Of a DNA stretch of 64,000 nt, positions 39,985 to 48,270 are shown in pieces. The DNA comes from Thalassotalea hakodatensis (GTDB lineage Bacteria > Pseudomonadota > Gammaproteobacteria > Enterobacterales > Alteromonadaceae). The stretch lies in NCBI RefSeq assembly GCF_030295995.1, contig NZ_AP027365.1, forward strand, positions 3,628,066 through 3,692,065, in the 5' to 3' direction. The notes under the pieces were generated by a model. The model searched no databases. It was not told the origin of the DNA and saw only the letters and a list, made by a program, of their open reading frames with translations. A program made the position numbers and the translations under genes. Every line of letters starts with the position of its first letter. The stretch's first letter is position 1.

Positions 39985-40680
39985 CTACGGCAATTCAAAC
40001 ACTAGTGCAGTTACACTGTTATCGCCACGGTTTTCCAGTTTAAGTATTGTTTCGTTAGTCACTTTTGCTCCATCTCCTGGTGCTAGCTCAGTACCATTAA
40101 TGCTGAGTACGCCAGCAATTAAATGCACATAAACTTTACGTGCTAACGGCACTTGATAAGCTTCTTCCGTATTTTCTGCCAGTATAAGTTGTGATAAACG
40201 CGCATCTTGTTTTATCTTCAATGTACCCGCTTCACCTGTGGGTGTAACAATCGTTGTTAAACCTTGAGCGTTACCAAAAGCTTTTTGTTGATAACTAGGT
40301 CGTTCACCAAATATGTTGGGTTCGATCCAAATTTGCAAAAAACGTGAAGCCTTATTAGTAGACGCATTGTATTCACTATGAAAAATTCCTTTACCTGCAG
40401 ACATTAACTGAAACTCACCCGTAGGTAACCTTTCTACATTACCTACACTATCTTTGTGCTCGAGCGCCCCTTCAATCACAAAACTAATAATTTCCATATC
40501 ACGATGACCATGGGTATCAAAGCCCATACCCGCTTGCACGATATCGTCGTTAATGACACGTAATGCGGAAAAACCCATGTGCTTTGGATCGTAATATTGG
40601 CCAAAAGAAAAACTGTGCTTACTGTCTAACCAACCAAAGTTTGCCCTGCCTCGATCGTTTGCTTTTCTCAGTTCGATCAT
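39985..40680 (-). CDS. yhaK: Pirin family protein (quercetinase-like)
   Basis: A bicupin-type pirin of 231 residues. The metal site is complete: His57 and His59 (DTHGHRDME), His101 and Glu103 (IFHSEYN). E. coli YhaK is the short pirin in the equivalent regulon and is sensitive to redox stress; related proteins can oxidise quercetin. AAGGAG precedes ATG. The gene lies 19 bp after doxX and 55 bp before yqjG. Confidence 0.87.
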   Translation of the reverse strand: MIELRKANDRGRANFGWLDSKHSFSFGQYYDPKHMGFSALRVINDDIVQAGMGFDTHGHRDMEIISFVIEGALEHKDSVGNVERLPTGEFQLMSAGKGIFHSEYNASTNKASRFLQIWIEPNIFGERPSYQQKAFGNAQGLTTIVTPTGEAGTLKIKQDARLSQLILAENTEEAYQVPLARKVYVHLIAGVLSINGTELAPGDGAKVTNETILKLENRGDNSVTALVFELP

Positions 40681-40699
40681 TATTTTACTCCTTTTGGTA

Positions 40700-41149
40700 T
40701 TAATTCTTCGCCAACGCTTTATTTAACAGGTTATCTAACGCCAACTTACCTGCCCCTGAAAAAGCGAGTGATACACTTGCTGCTAACAACGCTAAACCGA
40801 ATTCATAACCATTGTTTGACATAAACAACCCGTTCTCGAAATGAACAGCAAAAATAGCGACCACCATGGTTACCGATAACGCAACTGCTGCAGGACGCGT
40901 TAACAAGCCAAACAATATAAATAACCCTCCGAAGAATTCGCCGCTACCGGCTAACAACGCCATTAAATACCCTGGCGATAAACCGATAGATTCCATCCAA
41001 CCACCAGTTCCTTCTAAGCCATAACCACCAAACCAGCCAAATAATTTTTGTGCACCATGCGCGATAAAAATAATGCCAATAGGAATGCGTAACGCTAATG
41101 TGGAATACCCTGCTTTTGTTGCAATAATGGCTTTCAATAATGTTTTCAT
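40700..41149 (-). CDS. yqjF: DoxX family membrane protein (YqjF-like)
   Basis: A 149-residue, four-helix inner-membrane protein of the DoxX family (RIPIGIIFIAHGAQKLFGWFGGYG, LAGSGEFFGGLFILFGLLTR and a final LALDNLL). In E. coli YqjF is induced by quinone-like aromatic products through YhaJ. GAGGAAAAAAC precedes ATG. It is the first gene of the operon, reading away from the divergent LysR gene; the symbol follows that regulon similarity and is less sure than the family. Confidence 0.8.
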   Translation of the reverse strand: MKTLLKAIIATKAGYSTLALRIPIGIIFIAHGAQKLFGWFGGYGLEGTGGWMESIGLSPGYLMALLAGSGEFFGGLFILFGLLTRPAAVALSVTMVVAIFAVHFENGLFMSNNGYEFGLALLAASVSLAFSGAGKLALDNLLNKALAKN

Positions 41150-41183
41150 GTTTTTTCCTCAATAATTTTTAATTAACAATATC

Positions 41184-41203
41184 GTTGATAACCGCGAATC
41201 AAC
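41184..41203. promoter_or_regulatory. Palindrome GTTGAT-N8-ATCAAC, candidate LysR operator
   Basis: A perfect 6+6 inverted repeat sits 35 bp upstream of the doxX start, in the LysR/DoxX divergent gap. Its layout fits a LysR-family T-N11-A box. Binding is inferred. Confidence 0.5.
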
Positions 41204-41251
41204 TGTTGAAATCAAGTATACAACTGCTAATGTATGTAAAATATCGGAAGA

Positions 41252-41272
41252 TTTTGAAATATTACTTCAAAA
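41252..41272. promoter_or_regulatory. Palindrome TTTTGAA-N7-TTCAAAA, second candidate LysR operator
   Basis: A perfect 7+7 inverted repeat lies 20 bp before the LysR start codon, where autoregulation by the LysR protein would be expected. Confidence 0.45.
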
Positions 41273-41292
41273 TATTTGAATAAATAAAAATT

Positions 41293-42186
41293 ATGCACCC
41301 AGCAATTACATTAGAGGCATTACGCGCGCTTGATGCGATAAATAAAACTGGCAGCTTTGCGGCGGCTGCGCAATCGTTATACAAAGTACCCTCAGCCTTA
41401 ACTTACACCATTAAAAAGCTCGAAGAAGACATTGGTGCAACATTGTTTGATCGCTCAAAACAGCGTGCTGTATTAACGCCTGCAGGCAAATTAGTACTTG
41501 AACACGGAAGAGAAATTCTACACGCCACGTCAAAAATGGTTGATGCGGTCACACAATTAGAGTCTGGTTGGGAAAAACAATTGCGCATTGCCCGCGATAC
41601 TATCATTCCTAACACCATCTTGTTTGATATACTCGGTGAGTTTACTCAACTAAAACAAAACGTTGACGTAGCATTAAGCGTAGAAGCTTTAGGGGGTGGT
41701 TGGGATGCTCTACACAGCCAAAGAGCTGATATCGTTATTGGTGCATCAGGGGAACTACCAAAAGGTATGTTCCACACGTTTAAAATAGCCCAATTAACCT
41801 TTATTTTCGCAGTACCACCTGAGCATGCGTTAGCTAAAATTAACGTGCCTATCGAGACCGAACATTTACGCGAATACCCTTCTGTTGTTGTTGCCGATAG
41901 CTCACAATATTTACCTGCACGTAACAGTGGTTTATTTAATAGTAAGCAAGTGATCACAGTAAACAATATGAATGCTAAAGTTGAAGCACAACGTCGTGGT
42001 ATTGGGGTTGGCTTTTTACCCCTTCATTATGCACAGCCTTACCTTGAATCAGGAGAACTTATTCAAAAACCTTGCACACTGCCAAGGCCAAACCAAGACG
42101 TATTTATCGCTTGGCATAAAGGCCACGAAGGAAAAGCCTTTGACTGGTTTATTGATAAACTCTGTAAAGCTGATTGGCGGTTATAA
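41293..42186 (+). CDS. yhaJ: LysR-family regulator of the quinone-stress cluster
   Basis: A 297-residue LysR regulator: winged helix at residues 1-65 (ALRALDAINKTGSFAAAAQ, TLFDRSKQRAVLTPAG), linker helix, and a substrate-binding co-inducer domain to the end. In E. coli, YhaJ activates yqjF and yhaK in response to hydroquinone-like compounds. The same three target types lie divergently here with only 143 bp between, supporting the assignment. Shine-Dalgarno is weak (AATAAATAAAAATT), so translation may be low. Confidence 0.82.
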   Translation: MHPAITLEALRALDAINKTGSFAAAAQSLYKVPSALTYTIKKLEEDIGATLFDRSKQRAVLTPAGKLVLEHGREILHATSKMVDAVTQLESGWEKQLRIARDTIIPNTILFDILGEFTQLKQNVDVALSVEALGGGWDALHSQRADIVIGASGELPKGMFHTFKIAQLTFIFAVPPEHALAKINVPIETEHLREYPSVVVADSSQYLPARNSGLFNSKQVITVNNMNAKVEAQRRGIGVGFLPLHYAQPYLESGELIQKPCTLPRPNQDVFIAWHKGHEGKAFDWFIDKLCKADWRL

Positions 42187-42231
42187 TTTTTCAAGGTGAT
42201 TTCTATCGCTTTATCAAAAAGTTAAACACGA

Positions 42232-43416
42232 TTACTCATATAACAAGTGTTGTAAGGGTGTTTTCTTTATCAAAGGGTTTATTAATAGCGTTTGCATGTT
42301 TTCATTACTTAATGCGGCATGTATCGGTAAAGTTGCTACGCCTTTATGTGCAATTTGGTGTACGTTTGGCGTTTTAATAAATCTGACAACATCCCGCTCA
42401 CCGTATTGAGCGATTGACGGTATATAAGGACGCAAATGGGTGATTAATTTGTCAAGCACCTTATCTTCGATGTCACCACCAATGATAATCGTTTGGCAAT
42501 TAAGTATTGATTCCAGTGTATGTATCGCAATACGCATGGGTTCAGCAGCCTCTTCAATCCAACGATCAACACTGTTTCGGTTTTCAACACAATATTGCGC
42601 TAATTGAGCATTGGTTAACAGCGGCTGTTCAATATATTGTTTTAAACTGCTCAGCGATGCAAAATCATTTAAACGGCCCAACTCTCCCGTTACTTGATCT
42701 GTTTCAGGCGTCACAAAAATATCACCTAATGCACCCGTCAACCCATTTTGGCCCAACATAATTTTACGATCAAAAACCACCGCTGACTCAACAACATCAC
42801 CAATATGCACATAAACAAAACTGTTAAGTTTTTTCGCTTCTCCGTATAACATTTGATAAGCCGCACAAGCAGAGGCCGTTGTTTCTAATGCAACCGGGAG
42901 TTTAAGTTCACTAGCGATATCTTGCTGTAATCTTTTTGTTGCTTGATAATCATGTAAATTCTGTTGGTTCACTTGGCCAACACTAAGACCTACAGACAGA
43001 ATATTTTCTATCGTTAATTCACTCTCCGCCATTAACTTTTCAAAGCAATGCACAACACTGTTCAAGGTGTTTTTATCGCTAATAGGTTGTTGAACATAAT
43101 ACTGCCGCTCGCCTGACAGGTTAAAGAATCCTGCTTCTACCTCGCCAGGAAGTACGCGAAAAGCTAAAGAGTATGCACAATCAGCTTTTAAACAAAGCAT
43201 TTTAGAAGGCTTCCCAACCGCCCCTTCTTTTTTTATGCCTACTTCTTCTATCAATGCAACATGTAAAAGCTCTTCAACTAAATTAGTGATAGTTTGTTTC
43301 GTTAAGTGTGTACGTCGAGAGATTTCAACACGAGAAATTGGCCCTTGTGTGACGATTTCTGATAAAACCAGTCGTAAATTTAGCGCTTTATTCTGTTTTG
43401 AATTAGAGCCTTTCAC
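42232..43416 (-). CDS. ROK-family transcriptional repressor (NagC/XylR type)
   Basis: A 394-residue regulator with an N-terminal winged helix (GPISRVEISRRTHLTKQTITNLVEEL) and a ROK sugar-binding fold (YVHIGDVVESAVVF, GQNGLTGALGDI). The zinc motif CxCGxxGCxE normal in ROK proteins is missing; the equivalent segment reads TPETDQVTGELGRL. The kinase catalytic signature is also not apparent, consistent with a pure regulator. Start is GTG with GAGGAA nine bases upstream. Divergent from the ABC importer operon, which it probably controls according to a sugar ligand. Confidence 0.87.
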   Translation of the reverse strand: MKGSNSKQNKALNLRLVLSEIVTQGPISRVEISRRTHLTKQTITNLVEELLHVALIEEVGIKKEGAVGKPSKMLCLKADCAYSLAFRVLPGEVEAGFFNLSGERQYYVQQPISDKNTLNSVVHCFEKLMAESELTIENILSVGLSVGQVNQQNLHDYQATKRLQQDIASELKLPVALETTASACAAYQMLYGEAKKLNSFVYVHIGDVVESAVVFDRKIMLGQNGLTGALGDIFVTPETDQVTGELGRLNDFASLSSLKQYIEQPLLTNAQLAQYCVENRNSVDRWIEEAAEPMRIAIHTLESILNCQTIIIGGDIEDKVLDKLITHLRPYIPSIAQYGERDVVRFIKTPNVHQIAHKGVATLPIHAALSNENMQTLLINPLIKKTPLQHLLYE

Positions 43417-43527
43417 TATTTAATATTCCTCATACACTCACATAAACCAACATTTATCTACATATAGCAACATTTTTACTACTTTTAACAACTCAATATG
43501 CAACATAGCACGATAACAAAATAATAA

Positions 43528-43565
43528 GTCAAAATGTTTGACATATTATTTTTCAACCCTAATAT
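43528..43565 (+). promoter_or_regulatory. Promoter with overlapping palindrome for the sugar ABC operon
   Basis: TTGACA (43538-43543), 16 bp, TAATAT (43560-43565) forms a strong sigma-70 promoter. The palindrome GTCAAA-ATG-TTTGAC (43528-43542) covers the -35 box, the right place for a repressor such as the divergent ROK protein. A 56-nt leader follows to the GTG start. Confidence 0.65.
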
Positions 43566-43621
43566 GTTAACCAATTAATAATAAATGACCAGCTTTTGAA
43601 TGGTTTTAAGGAGAATGCGCT

Positions 43622-44707
43622 GTGAAAATAGCGAAGTGGTATCATTATTCCCGTATGTCATCAATTACGATTAAGGCACTTGTGATCATAAGCACGACAA
43701 TTGCTTTACCTGGATATAGCAACAATATTCAAGTACTTGAACATACACAACCATCTAAAAATGTCACCATGACTTCAGCGCAAATAACGGCGTTAAAAAA
43801 CAAGTCACTGACTGCAGCTTTGGTTTGGCACGGCTCTAGCCCTTGGGTAAACGCTGTGACAGCTGGCGCAAAAAAAACCTTTGAACAACTTGGTATTAAA
43901 GTGCTCGCCGTAACGGATGCACAGCTTGATCCTGCTAAACAAGTCGCAGACATTGAAAATGTTAGCGCGCTTGAACCTGACATTGTGCTATCGCTAGCAA
44001 TAGATGGCGTGAGTGCAAAAACCAGTTATCAGAAACTTGTTGCTGGGAAAGCTAAATTAGTACTCTTAAGTAATCCTGTTCCTGATTTTGTGTTAGGTGA
44101 AGATTACGTTGGTATTGTTACCGATGATATGGTTGGTATGGGTAAAGCTGCTGCTGAGTTAATGGCCACTGCAACACAGAGTCATGGTGAAATAGCAATG
44201 ATCTATCATGATGCAAACTATTTTATTACTAACAACCGTGATCGTGCGTTTAAGCAAGAGTTGGCTAATTTTCCAAACTTAAAAATAATTGCTGAAAAAG
44301 GATTCGTCAGCGAACACGAAACATCTAATATCGCAGCAGCACTTTTGCTTCAACATCCTAACTTAAAAGCTATTTATGTTTCATGGGATACACCCGCAGA
44401 AGGCGTAATTGAAGCGCTACGGGCACAAGGTCGTCGTGATGTAAAAGTGGTCAGTCATGATTTAGGAGTTAGCAACCTTGTTGACATGGCAATGTCAGGC
44501 AATATGCACGGTGTAGTTTCTGATCGACCGTTTACAATCGGTGCCACTATGGCAAAACTTGGCGCACTCGCTCATTTGGGGCAAAAAGCTGCACCATACA
44601 CGCTTGTACCGTTTGATAAAGTGACAAAAGCAAATATCGCTGACATTTGGCAACGTGCTTTTAGTCAACCATTACCTAATACATTAACGCGTGCATTAGC
44701 ACAATAA
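43622..44707 (+). CDS. Periplasmic sugar-binding protein (RbsB type)
   Basis: Substrate-binding subunit of a carbohydrate ABC importer, Peripla_BP_4 family, 361 residues. A signal-like segment (ITIKALVIISTTIALPGYSNN) follows a 10-residue basic lead. Motifs ALVWHGSSPWVNAVTAGAKK, PDIVLSLAIDGVS, GIVTDDMVGMGKAAAELM and IYVSWDTPAEGVIEALR are typical. GTG start with AAGGAG nine bases upstream. The N-terminal extension between signal and first strand (about 35 residues) is longer than in RbsB. Substrate unknown; the GH3 enzyme downstream suggests an N-acetylhexosamine glycoside. Confidence 0.85.
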   Translation: MKIAKWYHYSRMSSITIKALVIISTTIALPGYSNNIQVLEHTQPSKNVTMTSAQITALKNKSLTAALVWHGSSPWVNAVTAGAKKTFEQLGIKVLAVTDAQLDPAKQVADIENVSALEPDIVLSLAIDGVSAKTSYQKLVAGKAKLVLLSNPVPDFVLGEDYVGIVTDDMVGMGKAAAELMATATQSHGEIAMIYHDANYFITNNRDRAFKQELANFPNLKIIAEKGFVSEHETSNIAAALLLQHPNLKAIYVSWDTPAEGVIEALRAQGRRDVKVVSHDLGVSNLVDMAMSGNMHGVVSDRPFTIGATMAKLGALAHLGQKAAPYTLVPFDKVTKANIADIWQRAFSQPLPNTLTRALAQ

Positions 44708-44720
44708 TAAGGAATGCATC

Positions 44721-45689
44721 GTGATTATTACACAATCTCAACGACTCAACTTTAAGCAACTGGCATTAAAGCGCGAAGCCTTTATCTATTATATCTTCTT
44801 CGCTGTTTTATTAATCTTTGCCATTGCCCTACATGACACTGCATTTTTAAGCGTCAATAACTTCATGAACATCATTCGGCAAACCGCACCAGTAACGATT
44901 ATGGCAATCGGTTTAACTTTTGCGCTTGCCGTTGGCCATATTGATTTATCTATTGGCTCTGTTGTTGCACTTTCCGCGTTAGTGGGTGCGCTGTTACTTC
45001 AACACACCGGCATTCCTTTGGCGATAACTGGAGCATTATTAGTCGGCATAACAATTGGCTTAATTAATGGCTTGTTAATAGAACGTTTACAGGTATCTTC
45101 ACTGCTGATCACACTCGGTACAATGGGTGTCGTTACCGGGCTTGCTCGACAATTAACCAATTTAGAATCAGTGCCAATCATTAACCAAGATTTTACTTTC
45201 TTTTTTGGTGCTGGCGAAGTGTGGGGCATCCCAGTATTACTAATATGGACCCTAGCAATTGCATTAGTTGCCTTTGTGGTTTTAAACAAATTAGCCTTTG
45301 GTCGTCACTTATTGGCTGCTGGAGGAAGTCCAAAAGCGGCACGAGCCATGGGAATAAACGTTGTTAGGGTGAGACTTACAGCGTTAGTGATCTCTTCAAG
45401 TGCAGCAGCGTTAGCTGGTTTGCTTTATGCAGGAAGATTACACGGCGCAAGATATACGCTCGGCGAAGCAGATTTACTGACAGTTATTGCTGCGGTTGCT
45501 ATTGGAGGCACCAGTTTATTCGGTGGTAGAGCCAGTATTATTGGTGCCATTTTAGGATCATTACTGATGGGTATGATCAATAATGGACTGATCTTATCGG
45601 GTTTTTCCACCAACGAACAAATGATCGCTCGGGGCATCATCTTAATTATTGCCGTTGCTATTGGTATTAAGGAGCTTAAAAATGGTTAG
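44721..45689 (+). CDS. Sugar ABC transporter permease (RbsC type)
   Basis: A 322-residue inner-membrane permease with eight to ten hydrophobic helices. Family markers are the GLTFALAVGHIDLSIGSVVALSALVGA helices, LLITLGTMGVVTGLAR, the cytoplasmic loop GGSPKAARAMGINV that contacts the ATPase, and IGGTSLFGGRASIIG. GTG start with AAGGA upstream; 13 bp after the binding-protein gene and overlapping the ATPase gene by 8 bp. Confidence 0.92.
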   Translation: MIITQSQRLNFKQLALKREAFIYYIFFAVLLIFAIALHDTAFLSVNNFMNIIRQTAPVTIMAIGLTFALAVGHIDLSIGSVVALSALVGALLLQHTGIPLAITGALLVGITIGLINGLLIERLQVSSLLITLGTMGVVTGLARQLTNLESVPIINQDFTFFFGAGEVWGIPVLLIWTLAIALVAFVVLNKLAFGRHLLAAGGSPKAARAMGINVVRVRLTALVISSSAAALAGLLYAGRLHGARYTLGEADLLTVIAAVAIGGTSLFGGRASIIGAILGSLLMGMINNGLILSGFSTNEQMIARGIILIIAVAIGIKELKNG

Positions 45690-46458
45690 AACAGCACTCG
45701 ATCAAGTTGCATTAGAAGTTAACAACATCAGTAAAAGCTTCGGCGGCGTACAAGCACTTAAAAACGTTTCTTTCACCATCAACAAAGGAGAAGTTGTTGG
45801 ATTACTTGGTGATAACGGTGCAGGTAAATCAACGTTAGTACGATGTATCTCTGGCATACATCAACCTGATTCAGGTGAAATATTAGTCAATGAACAACCT
45901 GTCTCGATAACGTCTCCTTTAGATGCACGCGCATGCGGTATCGAGACTGTATTTCAAGATCTAGCCATGGTGCCAGAATTTAATATCACAGAAAACCTCT
46001 TTTTAAACCGAGAAATTCGCCATAAAAACCCCATACTTGCCTGGCTAGGGTGGCTTGATACCAAGGCGATGGAACAAAAAGGTCGTAAGGCACTTAACCG
46101 ATTAAACAGTCGTATACCTAGTTACACCGAAAAAATTCACAACCTATCAGGCGGGCAACGGCAAGCTGTGGCCATCGCACGAGCGGTCAATTGGGGAGCA
46201 GATATTGTCATAATGGACGAACCGACAGCGGCATTAGGTGTAGAACAAAGTGCGCAAGTTAATGAATTAATTAACATCATCAGTGGTCAAGGGGTTGCGG
46301 TGTTATTAATCAGTCATAATATGCAACATGTTAGTGAAACTTGTGATCGCGCCGTTGTTTTATATCAAGGTACTTCGACAGCCGATGTCTCTGTAAAAGA
46401 AGTCAGTAAAGAGCAGTTAGTGAGTTTAATCACTGGCGCAAGCGTTAGCGCCGCTTAA
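45682..46458 (+). CDS. Sugar ABC transporter ATPase, single-domain
   Basis: A 258-residue ATPase with one nucleotide-binding domain: Walker A GDNGAGKST (43-51), signature LSGGQRQAVAIARA, Walker B IVIMDEPTAALG and switch His in LLISHN. Rbs-type importers usually have a double-domain ATPase of about 500 residues; here only the first half exists, as in fructose importers of the FrcA type, so it should work as a homodimer. The ATG at 45682 (AAGGAG seven bases upstream) is preferred to the longer frame at 45649. Confidence 0.92.
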   Translation: MVRTALDQVALEVNNISKSFGGVQALKNVSFTINKGEVVGLLGDNGAGKSTLVRCISGIHQPDSGEILVNEQPVSITSPLDARACGIETVFQDLAMVPEFNITENLFLNREIRHKNPILAWLGWLDTKAMEQKGRKALNRLNSRIPSYTEKIHNLSGGQRQAVAIARAVNWGADIVIMDEPTAALGVEQSAQVNELINIISGQGVAVLLISHNMQHVSETCDRAVVLYQGTSTADVSVKEVSKEQLVSLITGASVSAA

Positions 46459-46536
46459 ACACTTTAAAAAAGCCCTTAAAAATTATGCTCGTGTTCATCG
46501 AGTCGGGAAAGTCATGTTTTTATTCAAGGAAAAGTG

Positions 46537-48141
46537 ATGGATTTCACACATAAAGTTAATACCTTAATTGCAAGCTTATCGTTACCAGAAAAGGTTGGTC
46601 AATTATTTGTGCTTGCTTTCGCTGGGAAAGATATTGATTATGCCAAAAGTCTTGTCCGTGATTATCATATTGGTGGTTTTTATATTACCGATGACAATGC
46701 TAAAACTAGCCAAGCTGCATCAACACTCGCACAAACACTGCAAACACAGGCAAGCCTTCGCGCATGTGACGCCCCCTTGATTCTCGCAGTAGATCAGGAA
46801 GGCGCTTGGGGCATATTGACTAACGAAACGGATTTAGGCCCTGGCAATTTAGCGTTAGGCATCGTAAACGATACACAATTAACACAAAATATGTATCAAG
46901 TATTTGCAGAGCAAATGCAAACCATTGGTTATAATACGTTGCTCTCTCCTTGTGCAGACGTCAATGCAAATCCTGATAACCCTATCATTGGTCAGCGTGC
47001 CTTTGGCGAACAAGCAGAGCACGTAGCTTTACATGTAAAAGCAGCTGTTGAAGGGGTACAAAAATCATGTAATGTTGCTTGTGCAAAACACTTTCCAGGG
47101 CATGGCGACACAAAAACAGATAGCCATAGATCGTTACCTACAGTTGACAAATCACTTGCCGAACTCACACAACAAGATTTATTACCTTTTTCGCATGCAA
47201 TCAATGCAGGCGTTGCTATGATCATGACCAGTCATATCTGTTACCCACAACTTGATGCTGAAAATCCTGCAACATTGTCCTACCCGATTTTAACAACGTT
47301 ATTAAAAGAGCAAATGGGCTTCGATGGTTTAATTATTACCGATAGCATGAATATGTGGGCAATGCGTAAAAATTATCAACCGGAGCACGCAGCAGTGCAA
47401 GCACTGAACGCAGGGGCTCATTTGATCATGTTAAGTGAAGAACATTACGAAAACCAAGAAACCCCCTACAAAGAAATACAACAACAAACTATTCAGGGGG
47501 TTATTGATGCCGTACAACAACAAAAACTCCCACTATCTGTCATTGATAACGCGTTAGCAAAAGTATTATGTATGCGCTACCAAAAACTACAGCAGCCAGT
47601 AAGTCACACTCAATTTTCCAAACAGCGGTGTCAAGAGATCGCCCAGCAATCATGCAGCCAAAGCATTAAATTATTAAGAAACCATGCTAACTGGTTGCCG
47701 TTAAATGGTCGGCATTTCTACCTAACATTTGCCGCGAATGAACAGTGTTATGAATCTTTAGTAAACTCAAGAGGTATAGGGCCAAATGATCCCATACCTG
47801 CCCGTCAAGCGTTGATAAGCGAACTAACAACACTTGGCGCTAATTACACCCTAGTACCACTTGAACAGCTCAACGAAGATCATCCAGCATTCACCAGTGA
47901 GGATCCTATTATTATCACCACTGAAGATTATCCACTCCCCGGTGAAAGCTTTGATACAGATGAGCAACAACAAAAAGTAATAGGCTTACTCAATCTATTT
48001 CAGCAGCGACTTATCGTGATAGCTTGTCGTTCCGATTATGAACTGAAGCATTTTCCAAGCTTACAAACTTATTTATGTAGTTATTCAAGTAGAGTCCTTA
48101 GTGCTCGCGCACTCGCGCAATACCTTATTAAAAAAGTGTAA
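46537..48141 (+). CDS. Cytoplasmic GH3 beta-N-acetylhexosaminidase-like enzyme
   Basis: Glycoside hydrolase family 3, NagZ-like. The NagZ signature KHFPGHGDTKTDSH (about 183-197) supplies the His general acid/base, and Asp269 in IITDSMNM is the nucleophile. The first 340 residues form the TIM barrel; residues 350-534 are an extra C-terminal domain, longer than NagZ of E. coli. There is no signal peptide, so the substrate must be imported first, fitting the ABC genes immediately upstream. The ATG at 46537 (AAGGA, six-base gap) beats the GTG three bases earlier. Likely cleaves a beta-linked GlcNAc or related glycoside. Confidence 0.87.
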   Translation: MDFTHKVNTLIASLSLPEKVGQLFVLAFAGKDIDYAKSLVRDYHIGGFYITDDNAKTSQAASTLAQTLQTQASLRACDAPLILAVDQEGAWGILTNETDLGPGNLALGIVNDTQLTQNMYQVFAEQMQTIGYNTLLSPCADVNANPDNPIIGQRAFGEQAEHVALHVKAAVEGVQKSCNVACAKHFPGHGDTKTDSHRSLPTVDKSLAELTQQDLLPFSHAINAGVAMIMTSHICYPQLDAENPATLSYPILTTLLKEQMGFDGLIITDSMNMWAMRKNYQPEHAAVQALNAGAHLIMLSEEHYENQETPYKEIQQQTIQGVIDAVQQQKLPLSVIDNALAKVLCMRYQKLQQPVSHTQFSKQRCQEIAQQSCSQSIKLLRNHANWLPLNGRHFYLTFAANEQCYESLVNSRGIGPNDPIPARQALISELTTLGANYTLVPLEQLNEDHPAFTSEDPIIITTEDYPLPGESFDTDEQQQKVIGLLNLFQQRLIVIACRSDYELKHFPSLQTYLCSYSSRVLSARALAQYLIKKV

Positions 48142-48160
48142 AAAATAATCAAATTAATGA

Positions 48161-48201
48161 TTGACATTTAGTCAAATTGATTGATTAATAATTAGTATAA
48201 T
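48161..48201 (+). promoter_or_regulatory. Palindrome TTGAC-N5-GTCAA and -10 box before the TonB receptor
   Basis: TTGAC (48161-48165) and GTCAA (48171-48175) form a dyad containing the same GTCAA half as the operator before the ABC operon. A TATAAT -10 box lies at 48196-48201, without a good -35 at 16-18 bp. Shared control by the ROK protein is inferred. Confidence 0.45.
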
Positions 48202-48270
48202 TATTTTACTAATTATTAAAATTAAAACGAATACATAACTAAAACAAATAGCTAAAAGGAAAATAACAAG

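Noticed and set aside
42232-43416. Sugar kinase of the ROK family
   Set aside because: It has an N-terminal winged helix and lacks the zinc motif and the catalytic signature, so it is a regulator.
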